DNA of 47,813 nt from Botrimarina hoheduenensis. GTDB taxonomy: Bacteria; Planctomycetota; Planctomycetia; Pirellulales; Lacipirellulaceae. Location: NCBI RefSeq assembly GCF_007859815.1, contig NZ_SJPH01000002.1, positions 1 through 47,813 on the forward strand. Reading direction: 5' to 3'. Below the pieces are notes generated by a model. The model had not been told where the DNA came from. It did not search any database and saw nothing but the letters and a program-made list of their open reading frames with translations. A program made the position numbers and the translations under genes. This document shows, in pieces, positions 25,294 to 33,272 of the stretch; within the stretch, counting starts at the first letter, position 1, and every line of letters begins with the position of its first letter.

Positions 25294-25337
25294 CGTATAA
25301 CCCGGCGGTGAGCGGAGTTCGCTACCGCGAAAACAAG

Positions 25338-25379
25338 TGGCGGGGGCCGGATTCGAACCGACGACCTCAAAGTTATTAG
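25338..25379 (-). other. 3' fragment of a tRNA (probably tRNA-Met type), old attachment site
   Basis: On the minus strand: ATAACTTTGAGGTC, the T-arm GTCGG-TTCGAAT-CCGGC, then CCCCGCC and A. This is the 3' third of a tRNA, from the anticodon region to the discriminator. No matching 5' half (GGCGGGG...) is found next to it. The sequence CATAAC-type loop and CCCCCGC end resemble initiator or elongator tRNA-Met, but that identity is inference. Such fragments are typical attachment scars left by integrases. Confidence 0.7.
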
Positions 25380-25581
25380 GCACCACAATCGTCGCGTTGA
25401 AAACCTCTTGTTTGAAGGCTCTTAAGCACGTCAGTACGTTTCGCGTTTTGTTGCAATCGTCCGTAGACGATGCTCTTAAGACGCATACCTTCGCAGCTTT
25501 CGCGAGCACTACCCTATTGGAACGGCTTCGCAGCCCTCGGATCGGCCTCCGAGTAACGCTCCGATGACGCTTCTTGCTCTC

Positions 25582-25791
25582 GACCGCTTGCTCTTCGTCA
25601 AAGCGAGCAAGTGCGGCGGTGATGCGGCGCTGCGAATCGGCGGGAACCTCGTAGAGCCGAGTGAGTAAGCCGTGGATCGCCAGCTGATCACCGGCGACCG
25701 CGGGGTCAGGCAACTCGGGCGGACTCGGCGCATCGCCGTCAAGCCATTCAAGCAGCTCGTCGGCCGGATCGGGAGGATCTCGCTCGGTCAT
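25582..25791 (-). pseudogene. Truncated anti-sigma/FecR-type gene, N-terminal part
   Basis: ATG 25791 overlaps the sigma gene stop as ATGA, the usual sigma/anti-sigma arrangement. About 70 residues look authentic: MTERDPPDPADELLEWLDGD, then DQLAIHGLLTRLYEVPADSQ and RRITAALARFDEEQ. This resembles the N-terminal cytoplasmic part of planctomycete FecR/LamG proteins. After that the frame becomes random and there is no membrane helix or FecR domain. The break lies about 200 bp from the tRNA fragment, so a recombination event probably removed the rest. Confidence 0.55.
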
Positions 25792-26320
25792 GCGGTCGAC
25801 TCCCGAAGCCGGAGCCCGATGCACTCGGCGAGCGCTTCGCGAAGCCGCTGAAGCTGCTTCCTGACGGTCGCGGGCTGCAAGCCAATGCGAGCCGAGATTG
25901 CTTCGGCCGACTCACCCTCTTCATACCGACCAGCAAGCAATTCCCGAGACCGCTCCGGCAGGGTAGCTACGCAGTCCTCCAGAGCGTGCAGCCGAGCGCT
26001 CCACGTGTAGCCCGGCGTCGTTTCGACGCGAGCGATCGCCGACTCGACGTGTGCCGCGACCTCGTCGCCAACAAGGAGCACGTCGCGTGCTCGCTTTCGG
26101 ACCGCGTTGCGGGTTAGATTCAGCGCGATACCCCGGAGCCATGGGCCGAGCGGCTGCGATTGGTCAAAGTCGTCAAACTTCCGCCACGCGGTGACGAGCG
26201 TTTCTTGAAAAGGTCATCCGCTAGCCCGGGGTCGCGGACGAACGCACGCAGGTAGGCGGTCAGCGCCCCCTCATTCTCGCGAACGAGCGCTTCGAATAGC
26301 TTCTTGGAGCGGTCTGCCAT
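25788..26320 (-). pseudogene. ECF sigma factor disrupted by a 1-base deletion
   Basis: Reads as a planctomycete ECF-type sigma-70 factor. The first frame from ATG 26320 gives MADRSKKLFEALVRENEGAL and AYLRAFVRDPGLADDLF. The next frame then continues with QETLVTAWRKFDDFDQSQ, PLGPWLRGIALNLTRNAVRK and the region 4 part CVATLPERSRELLAGRYEEG ... ISARIGLQPATVRKQLQRLR. The shift falls at CTTTTCAAG near 26208, where one C appears to be missing (TTCCAAG expected). The result lacks a continuous region 2-4 product. A second, intact sigma factor (27954) is 1.6 kb away. Confidence 0.75.
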
Positions 26321-26767
26321 AGGGTGCCTCTAGAATGGATTGTCTCGGAGAGTTCCGGCGTGACTAAATCCAGCAGATTTCTCCCCGCGACGCCTTTCGC
26401 ACCGATTCTGACCCAAGAGGCTCGACCCGCGACACACACGATCGGACAGCCTCTAGAAGCAGAATTGATGCTCCGTCCGCCTGAGCTTGACGGTCTAGTA
26501 GCGTGAGAGCGAGGCCCGAGGCAGCGTTGAAATCTGCGGTCGGATGCATCGTTCCTGAAAGAGTCTGTCAAGCAGAAGCGGCTTCTATCAGGTTCGGGGC
26601 GCACGGGGAGCCTTAAGCAGGCCGCCATGCGTCAGCACTTGGGCCATAAAATGCGCCACTCACCGCTACTAATCGACCAGGAGCAGTTCTGATCACGGGC
26701 TCTTAGCCGGGATTGACGAACCTACCATGCGAAGATGCCAACCCAGCTCGTGGTTGGCGTTGGAGGC
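26321..26767. other. 447 bp without a confident gene
   Basis: Region upstream of the damaged sigma factor and downstream of the TM1410/GH114-like gene. Short frames exist on the minus strand (26364-26549) but have no start signal or recognisable domain. No tRNA, repeat or terminator was seen. Confidence 0.5.
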
Positions 26768-27727
26768 TCACCGTCTTGTCGACTCATCCGGGGCACGATC
26801 CCTAGAGAGATCATTCTCGGGGTTGTAGCGATCCAGCTCGACAATGCTGGCATAAGGCACGAACCCCGCTCTTCTTTGGCGTTTGTAAGAGTCAGACCGC
26901 CGCTGCTGTCCCCTAACGTAATCGACGCCGAGCAGTAGTTTATTCTGGCCCTTAATGGCAATGGCGTTACGACGATTCTCTGCGCACCACTCTTCGCGGC
27001 ACGGTTTGTTGTGGGGCAGGTAAAAAGGGGACTCGAGCGCGATGCCGTCGATTGCCGCTAAGTAGAGCTCATTGAATAGCGCTTCGTCATGCGGATTTAT
27101 CGCAAGCTCGGGGCAGTTCTGTGGAATGATCTTGAAGTTTGGCGATAGGTCTTTCGCTAGTCCAGAAATGCGCCTGACGAGGTCAACCATGAGCTCGGCT
27201 CGGCGCTGGATCGGTATGACCGGCTCGTCGATCTCTTCGTACGTCGTCAGCATGTCGAGGTATGCCCCATCGAATCCGGCTCCGATCGCTTGTTGAACAC
27301 GCGCCCTGACAAACGGCCACCACCGCACGTCCCAGTAACGTACGTATTGCTCGTCTTCCCAGCCATCGACGGCGCCCGCCTTGAGGTCGTCGGGGACTTC
27401 GTCCCATTCGGGTCGGAAGCTCTCGATTGCTGCGATCTCGAAGTAGGCGAGCACATGCTTGCCCGTGGCTTGGAGCTGCCGGACCTCGTCGCGGCGGAAG
27501 TAGTCTGAAGCACCGTCGCGAGCGAGGTCGATCACCACCAGATCGACCGGTGCGGAGGCCAAGACATCGAGCGCTTCCCCCTCGTACCCGGTCAACTGGT
27601 ACGCCCAACTGGCTACTTCGCTGAATCCGGGCCGGTCGAGGATGGGGGGCTGAGTCGCCCACGACGCTACGGCGGTTGCAATCGCCGCCGTGAGAAACAG
27701 TTGCATCTTCGCTGGGGCGGTGAGCAT
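26768..27727 (-). CDS. TM1410/GH114-superfamily secreted glycoside hydrolase
   Basis: ATG 27727 follows GGGAAGACCTA and starts a signal peptide (MLTAPAKMQLFLTAAIATAV, about 1-25). The 319-residue protein is a TIM-barrel of the MJ1477/TM1410 group related to GH114 endo-alpha-1,4-polygalactosaminidase and to PelA hydrolases. Visible motifs are VDLVVIDLARDG (about 61-72), VLAYFEIAAIESFRPEW (92-108) and the likely acid GFDGAYLDMLTTYEE (151-165, Asp158). In the family, the enzymes cleave galactosamine-rich exopolysaccharides. Here that substrate is inference. The gene is divergent from the sigma factor at 27954, across a 226-bp intergenic region. Confidence 0.75.
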   Translation of the reverse strand: MLTAPAKMQLFLTAAIATAVASWATQPPILDRPGFSEVASWAYQLTGYEGEALDVLASAPVDLVVIDLARDGASDYFRRDEVRQLQATGKHVLAYFEIAAIESFRPEWDEVPDDLKAGAVDGWEDEQYVRYWDVRWWPFVRARVQQAIGAGFDGAYLDMLTTYEEIDEPVIPIQRRAELMVDLVRRISGLAKDLSPNFKIIPQNCPELAINPHDEALFNELYLAAIDGIALESPFYLPHNKPCREEWCAENRRNAIAIKGQNKLLLGVDYVRGQQRRSDSYKRQRRAGFVPYASIVELDRYNPENDLSRDRAPDESTRR

Positions 27728-27953
27728 TAGGTCTTCCCGGTTCAGGTGAGGCTCTTCGTTGATAGGCCCACAGGTCTGCCGCGCGAGGTCCAACAACAGC
27801 AACGCCACGAATTAACCAGAAATTACAGAGATTTCATCTGTAGCATCTGTGAGCCTACGGACGTAGCTTGGCGAACGAGACATAAAGCAGTTGGCCCGCA
27901 GTTGGCCTGAGTTCCGCGGCGGACAGCGAAACAACCTTGCGGGAGTAAATGTA

Positions 27954-28505
27954 TTGTCAAGAACCGGGGTCGATGCAGACGACTTCGTGATGCTGTTGGC
28001 GCGGCATACCCCCAGGGTCCGGGCTTTCGTTGCGACACTGGTTGGGCACGACTCCGATACTATCGATGACGTCGTTCAGTCGACTCTCTTGATCGCTTGG
28101 AAGAAGCTCAACACTTTTCGGTATGCCGAAAAAAACCCAGAGGAAGAGCTTATTCGCTGGGTCTGCACCATCGCCCGCTTTGAGGTGCTCGAGTACTTAC
28201 GTGACAAGAAGCGGCGAAGAACGATCGCGTTTGATGAGCAGCTCATCGGTCAGCTAGCGGATTTGCAGGAAGAGCAGTCGGGTCCGCTTGATGACCGTCG
28301 GCGTGCGCTTCGAGGCTGCCTGCAGCAACTGCAGCCAAAACAGCAGGAAGCGATACGCCTGCGATATGCCGTTGGGCTGTCGATGACTGAGATCGCTGCG
28401 CGAGAGCAACGGAGTATCAAAGCAGCAACGGTTGCCATGTGCCGGTTGAGAAAATTGCTAGAGAAATGCGTTAGGCAGTCGCTTGGCCTAAAAGGTTTGG
28501 CTTGA
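27954..28505 (+). CDS. ECF sigma factor (Rhodopirellula-type)
   Basis: A 183-residue sigma-70 family protein. TTG 27954 follows GGGAG at an 8-base spacing. Region 2 is FVMLLARHTPRVRAFVATLV ... DDVVQSTLLIAWKKLNTF. Region 4 is LRGCLQQLQPKQQEAIRLRY ... LSMTEIAAREQRSIKAATVA. It probably directs RNA polymerase to the genes after it: the FecR/LamG protein (28560), a DUF1559 protein and the PEP-CTERM and enzyme genes. The start could instead be ATG 27990 or 27891. Next to an anti-sigma-type gene, it likely responds to a surface signal. Confidence 0.85.
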   Translation: MSRTGVDADDFVMLLARHTPRVRAFVATLVGHDSDTIDDVVQSTLLIAWKKLNTFRYAEKNPEEELIRWVCTIARFEVLEYLRDKKRRRTIAFDEQLIGQLADLQEEQSGPLDDRRRALRGCLQQLQPKQQEAIRLRYAVGLSMTEIAAREQRSIKAATVAMCRLRKLLEKCVRQSLGLKGLA

Positions 28506-28559
28506 TTGAACGTCTGGTTCGGAAACAGACTCTTATAATAAACGCTGGAGGGATCAACT

Positions 28560-30305
28560 ATGCCCCACTCGCATTACCCCTCGCCGCCGGGAGAGCCGGG
28601 AGAAGCCGTGGCCCACAGCGACCAAAATGACCAATCGCGCGGGGTTGTTGAGGACCTCGACAGCTTGCTCGAGCAGCACGCCCTGGGTGAGTTGGGACCA
28701 GCGGGCTGGCAGAGGCTTGGAGAGATAATTCGCGGAGATCGGTCCGCGGCTCTGCGCTACGTCCAAGCTGTTCACGACAGTGAGACCCTCCGTGATGAGT
28801 CGGGCGGCACGCATTACAGTCCTTTGGCGCCTCCGATTGCGGTGGATGAGAAACTCTGGGTCAAACCAACCCGCGAGAAAGGTAGCTGGTCGCTAGCCCG
28901 CGTACTCCCCTGGGGCTTGGCGATCGGTGCGGCGTTCTTGGCTGCTTGGGAACTCAAGACACCGCCAAGCGAGCTTGAAACAAGAGCCCCTGTCGAGTCG
29001 CGACCGGCGATTGTGCTCGCCGAGCCCCAACCCTCAGTGTCGTTGGGTCGGATTACGGGACTAACCCCTGTCGCTTCCTCAGACGGGCTCCTACGTCCGC
29101 TGACGGTTGGCTCACCGTTGGGCCGGGGCGAGGTCTTTCAACTCGCTCGGGGCGTGGCTCGCTTGCAGATTGGCGGTGGCGAGGTGCTCGTCCAGGGACC
29201 CGCAGAACTCTCCGCAATCGAGGAGCGGACGGTCTTCTTGCGACATGGCCAGATCACTGTTCGCCATCCCGAGGGAATGACGATACAGACACCTGTCGCG
29301 CTCGCCACAGGCGGCAGCGAGTTTGTGGTCGTTGCAGAAGCCGACGACCGGGCTCTTGTCACGGTGCTGCGCGGCAAGGTTCTCGCCAATACGTCCCCCG
29401 ACCGAGGACGGTCTGCTGCGGATGCCAACTCTACCTTGTCAGCAGGACAAACGATGGAGTATCTGCGCGACAAAGAGCACTGCGTAATCACACAGCAAGT
29501 CGATGCCCCTTCCGAAGGGTTGTTGCTTTCTTGGGACGATACCGCCAAGCGACTCAACGACTACGAACGATTGGTGCTCTCCGACGAGCCCCTCGCCTAC
29601 TGGCCGCTGTACCGGGTTCGTCGTCACCGAGCGGTGCTTGACCTAACACAAAACGGCTACGACGGCCACGCGATTGGCAACTGGCCCACGGAACTGTCCG
29701 ATGTCGACGCGAGTCAGCCACGGGGCGCCTATTTCGATGGCGAATCCTACATAGAGTCTGACCGCAAGCCACCCATCAATCTCCGGACAGGATTCTCGAT
29801 CGAGAGCTGGGCTCGTGTTTCGGGCGGGCCTGAATATCAAGCCATCTTCACATCTCGATGGGTGCTCGCTTCCAACACCGACAGCGAGCAGTGCTTTGGT
29901 GTCACCTTGTACGCTGGCGACAACGACCGCTGGCAGTGCTGGACGGGGTCGGGGCAATACGGCCGCAACTGGGACAAGATACAAGCCCCCACACCGATCA
30001 TGCGGAACCGATGGACGCACGTCGCGGCAACCTTTGAACCAGACATCGACCAAGAGAACGCGACACAATCGATCACGGGTCTAGTTAGTCTTTATATTGA
30101 TGGCATAGCGGTTTCGGAGGCGCGTCATGCGCTTTCGCTTGAAGAGTTTGAATGGCCGGCCCGTATCGGCGCGGCTGAGTTCGTGCCCAAGTCGCTCACG
30201 TCATGGTTGTTCCATGGAGAATTGCGTGATGTGGCTGTCTACGATCATGTGCTGCCAGCGAATCGCGTCAACATTCATGCCGAACAAGGTCGTTCGGCCA
30301 TCTAA
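28560..30305 (+). CDS. FecR-like/LamG-domain anti-sigma-type membrane protein
   Basis: A 581-residue protein. The first about 110 residues are cytoplasmic and contain an anti-sigma-type helical region ([20 protein letters not shown]). One membrane helix lies at about 115-131 ([17 protein letters not shown]). Residues about 185-300 look like a FecR domain ([20 protein letters not shown], and [19 protein letters not shown]). Residues about 375-570 are a LamG/concanavalin-A-like sensor ([54 protein letters not shown]). The LamG part probably binds a glycan outside and signals through FecR to the sigma factor 54 bp upstream. This arrangement is common in planctomycetes. Confidence 0.8.
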   Translation: MPHSHYPSPPGEPGEAVAHSDQNDQSRGVVEDLDSLLEQHALGELGPAGWQRLGEIIRGDRSAALRYVQAVHDSETLRDESGGTHYSPLAPPIAVDEKLWVKPTREKGSWSLARVLPWGLAIGAAFLAAWELKTPPSELETRAPVESRPAIVLAEPQPSVSLGRITGLTPVASSDGLLRPLTVGSPLGRGEVFQLARGVARLQIGGGEVLVQGPAELSAIEERTVFLRHGQITVRHPEGMTIQTPVALATGGSEFVVVAEADDRALVTVLRGKVLANTSPDRGRSAADANSTLSAGQTMEYLRDKEHCVITQQVDAPSEGLLLSWDDTAKRLNDYERLVLSDEPLAYWPLYRVRRHRAVLDLTQNGYDGHAIGNWPTELSDVDASQPRGAYFDGESYIESDRKPPINLRTGFSIESWARVSGGPEYQAIFTSRWVLASNTDSEQCFGVTLYAGDNDRWQCWTGSGQYGRNWDKIQAPTPIMRNRWTHVAATFEPDIDQENATQSITGLVSLYIDGIAVSEARHALSLEEFEWPARIGAAEFVPKSLTSWLFHGELRDVAVYDHVLPANRVNIHAEQGRSAI

Positions 30306-30331
30306 GGCGCCGTATACGGGAGGAATACGAA

Positions 30332-31402
30332 ATGACTAAGACATTGACTCTAGAGGTTAAGCCTAGGGGTTTCACCCTTGTTGAGCTCTTGGTGGTAATC
30401 GCGATCATTGGGATCCTTGTGGCTCTGTTGTTGCCCGCCGTCCAGGCCGCCCGCGAGGCGGCCCGCCGTACACAGTGCAGAAATCAAGTAAAGCAGCTCG
30501 CATTAGCCTTCCATATGCATCACGACACACACGGTCACATGCCCACTGGCGGCTGGCTGTTCAACTGGCTTGGCTACCCCGAGTACGGATACGGCAATAA
30601 ACAACCCGGGGGCTGGCTCTACAACGTTCTTCCCTACATCGAAGAGCAAACCCTGCACGATCTCGGAATGGGTCTCACCGGAGCCGCCCGCGAAGCGGCA
30701 ACTCTGCAGCGTGTGCAGTCGCCTTTTGATGGAATGACTTGCCCTAGTCGGCGTTCCGCGAACGTTTATAGGCTTGGGAGCCCCCTCCTCAATTACGCTT
30801 ACTGCGAGACACCTATCGAGGTCTGCAGCAAGACCGACTACGCTGCAAACGCGGGCGACATGTTCGTCGCCGAGCCCACGGGAACGGGATCGAGCGTCCC
30901 CTACAACGTAGACAACTACGAGACGGCGCAAAGCTATGCTTGGAACCCATCGTGGCGCACCCGCGACGCTAGCAATCCTAACCTGATTACCATTGTGCGT
31001 GATGCTACCGGTGTCGTCTATACTAGGTCAATGATCGCCTTTCGACACGTGAGCGATGGAACCTCTAAGGTCTACATGGTTGGCGAGAAGTACATGTCAG
31101 TCGATCACTACGAAGACGGACTTGACGTGGGAGACAATGAACCCGGCTTTAGCGGCGGAAACGCGGACACGCTGCGTGTGACGGTAAATCGAGTGCTCTT
31201 CAACCAAGAGATTTCGCTCGGTCCCGATCAGACCGGCAGCAATCCGGGCGACGAGTTGAAGTTTGGTTCGGCTCATTCAGGTGGGTTCAATATGGCCTAC
31301 TGCGACGGCTCGGTCAGCTTCATCTCGTTCGACGTTGATCCGGACATTCACCGCCTGGCTGGTAACCGCAGCGACGGAGTTCTTGCCGCAGAAAGCGATT
31401 GA
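30332..31402 (+). CDS. DUF1559 prepilin-type protein (H-x9-DG tail)
   Basis: A 356-residue protein. GGGAGGAATACGAA precedes ATG 30332. The N-terminus is a prepilin cleavage/methylation motif ([19 protein letters not shown]) with a downstream [20 protein letters not shown] region, the pattern of the large planctomycete DUF1559 family. The C-terminus carries the H-x9-DG motif ([20 protein letters not shown]). These proteins are thought to be pseudopilin-like parts of a type II-like surface system; their exact function is unknown. It is 26 bp after the FecR/LamG gene and likely in the same transcript. Confidence 0.88.
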   Translation: MTKTLTLEVKPRGFTLVELLVVIAIIGILVALLLPAVQAAREAARRTQCRNQVKQLALAFHMHHDTHGHMPTGGWLFNWLGYPEYGYGNKQPGGWLYNVLPYIEEQTLHDLGMGLTGAAREAATLQRVQSPFDGMTCPSRRSANVYRLGSPLLNYAYCETPIEVCSKTDYAANAGDMFVAEPTGTGSSVPYNVDNYETAQSYAWNPSWRTRDASNPNLITIVRDATGVVYTRSMIAFRHVSDGTSKVYMVGEKYMSVDHYEDGLDVGDNEPGFSGGNADTLRVTVNRVLFNQEISLGPDQTGSNPGDELKFGSAHSGGFNMAYCDGSVSFISFDVDPDIHRLAGNRSDGVLAAESD

Positions 31403-31505
31403 GGCTCGCCGAGAGTTTTTTGACGACAGAGAGTTCTGAAGAAGACATACAGCTGAACGAAGAATTGCCTCCCTCCTCTTCCTTGCAACTTTGGAGACCG
31501 ACTTT

Positions 31506-32192
31506 ATGACTCGAACAACCTTAGCGCTAGCTGTTTCGATGGCTATCGGATTGGCGGGCGCCGCCCACGCAGGCTTCTACAAGACGATCACCATCGACAG
31601 CGATTTCAGCGACTGGGCCGACGTGCCCGCCGTGGATGATGACAGCGGCGACAACACCGCCGGCCCCGATATCGGTGTCACGAAGATCGCCAATGACGAT
31701 AACTTCCTGTACATCTACAATACGTTCCCAAACGGGTTGTCGCTCGGCACGTTCACGTCGATCGACAGCGACAGCAACACCGCAACCGGCTTCGATGTTT
31801 TCGGCCTTGGGCTGATCGGCTCCGAGGCGGGCTGGCAGAACGACTTCCCCTTCACGCAAGACGCCGCGAACTTTAACAATGGGTTCGGCATGTCGGGCGA
31901 CTTCTTCGGCTCGGGCGCTGCGCTCCTCGACGCCTTCGCCAACGGCGCAGAGCGTGAGCTTGCAATCTCCCTTGACATTCTGTTCAACCAGGACAGCTCG
32001 GCCGTATTCCCTGATGGCTCGGTCAACCTGCTCTTCTGGACAGACTTAGGTCTTGGGGCCGACGGCCTGCCCGGTGGCGATCTAGCTGGAGATGTGTCTG
32101 CCCCCATCTCTTACACGCTGGCTGCGATTCCTGAACCCGCCAGCGTCTTGCTGTTCGGCCTCGGCAGCCTTGCGCTCGTTCGGCGACGCTAG
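31506..32192 (+). CDS. PEP-CTERM protein with CBM9/DOMON-like domain (paralog 1)
   Basis: ATG 31506 lies after GGAGACCG. A 228-residue secreted protein: signal peptide about 1-22 (ALAVSMAIGLAGAAHAG), then a beta-sandwich domain (TIDSDFSDWADVPAVDDDSG ... VTKIANDDNFLYIYNTFPNG). About residues 80-115 include the motif SDSNTATGFDVFGLGLIGSE. The end is PEP-CTERM (IPEPASVLLFGLGSLALVRRR). The next gene encodes a clear paralog and the spherulin-4 protein contains a related domain. It probably binds a surface polymer. It has no dockerin, unlike paralog 2. Confidence 0.75.
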   Translation: MTRTTLALAVSMAIGLAGAAHAGFYKTITIDSDFSDWADVPAVDDDSGDNTAGPDIGVTKIANDDNFLYIYNTFPNGLSLGTFTSIDSDSNTATGFDVFGLGLIGSEAGWQNDFPFTQDAANFNNGFGMSGDFFGSGAALLDAFANGAERELAISLDILFNQDSSAVFPDGSVNLLFWTDLGLGADGLPGGDLAGDVSAPISYTLAAIPEPASVLLFGLGSLALVRRR

Positions 32193-32326
32193 TCATGCAA
32201 TAGCGTACAAGCTGCCATCACGGGGAGTACTACTTCCCCGCGATGGCATACTTCGAGAAGTCCGTACAGCACAAACTCTCATCATCTTTCCCTCGTAGTG
32301 CCTTCAACCTAGCGCGGAGTCCCCCC

Positions 32327-33265
32327 ATGCCGAAAACAGTACGGCACCACTTGCCATGGCTGGCGTCTTTCCTCGTGGTTTGCCTAAACAGCGTTGCCTT
32401 CGGGCAGTTCACAACCGCGCCGAGCACCTTTAGTACCACCATCCAAGTACAGGGAGAGCTAGAAGGAACTGAGTTTGATGACTGGAACGGAATCCCTGTT
32501 GCCTACTCTGACCCGGCTGATAATCCGGGAAGCTTCGAGGGACGCGACTTCATGGACTTCGCGAATGTACAGATTGCCAACGATGACGAGTATCTCTATC
32601 TAAGGTTGACCTACCACAACGCAAGTTCAGCGAACACCTTTATTGGGATCGACATCGATCAGAACACCTCGACGGGCTTCGACCTATTTGGACTCGGACT
32701 GATAGGCTCCGATCTAGGCTACCAAAACGACTTCCCTTTCCAACAGATAGCAGGCTTCTTCAATCTTGGCGTTTCTCTGACGGGCGGTCCGCTGGGCAAC
32801 GGAGGCGCGTTGATCTATCCGTTTTTCGATCAAGACGGTCCTAGCAAAGAATGGGCCATCTCGCTCGAGACAATGTTCACCTTTGCCGTAGGCACTCCTC
32901 CAAGCTTTTCCGCTTTCCCACAGGATTCAATCGACATTCTCTTTTGGACCGAAGAAGGGGCGGGAGATATCACCGACGTTATTTCTTACACGCTGGCTAC
33001 TCAACCAGTGGTCGAGGGAGACTACAACGGCGACAGTGTTGTCGATGTTGCGGACTACACGGTGTGGAGAGACTCGTTGAATGATATCGGAGTCGACCTG
33101 CCGGCAGACGGTAACGGCGATCAGATCGTTGACCAGGAAGACTACAACTACTGGGTAATGCGCTATGGAACAGGCTTGTCTACGTCTGCGACTAGCATCC
33201 CCGAGCCAACCGCCGCGGTTCTAGCCGCCCTTCTTGCATTCGCAACCGCAGTCCAACGCCGCTAA
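32327..33265 (+). CDS. PEP-CTERM protein with CBM9/DOMON-like domain plus dockerin (paralog 2)
   Basis: A 312-residue protein from ATG 32327 (weak ribosome site). Signal peptide ends near SVAFG (about 28). The binding domain shares NIANDDEYLYLRLTYHN-like and GFDLFGLGLIGSDLGYQNDF motifs with the preceding gene, so they arose by duplication. Residues about 225-285 form two dockerin-type calcium loops (GDYNGDSVVDVADYTVWRDS and DGNGDQIVDQEDYNYW). The PEP-CTERM tail is SIPEPTAAVLAALL. It is in the same direction and 134 bp after paralog 1. Role: probably a surface polymer binder in a cellulosome-like assembly. Confidence 0.78.
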   Translation: MPKTVRHHLPWLASFLVVCLNSVAFGQFTTAPSTFSTTIQVQGELEGTEFDDWNGIPVAYSDPADNPGSFEGRDFMDFANVQIANDDEYLYLRLTYHNASSANTFIGIDIDQNTSTGFDLFGLGLIGSDLGYQNDFPFQQIAGFFNLGVSLTGGPLGNGGALIYPFFDQDGPSKEWAISLETMFTFAVGTPPSFSAFPQDSIDILFWTEEGAGDITDVISYTLATQPVVEGDYNGDSVVDVADYTVWRDSLNDIGVDLPADGNGDQIVDQEDYNYWVMRYGTGLSTSATSIPEPTAAVLAALLAFATAVQRR

Positions 33266-33272
33266 TCCTGCC

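Larger units (their letters stand above)
24334..25337. other. 1-kb region with gene remnants, no intact gene
   Basis: Upstream DNA of the GH16 gene followed by debris. A hairpin (GCCGACGACC/GGTCGCCGGC) lies at about 24535-24560. A minus-strand gene tail (24665-24844) and a terminator (25263-25293) are listed separately. Elsewhere I see no supported coding sequence. Confidence 0.5.

Noticed and set aside
25048..25824. 258-residue minus-strand gene
   Set aside because: Only the first about 70 residues are protein-like. Later it reads through a tRNA fragment (FEVVGSNPAPAT) and a terminator.
26364..26549. 61-residue minus-strand frame
   Set aside because: No ribosome site, no domain and no neighbour context.
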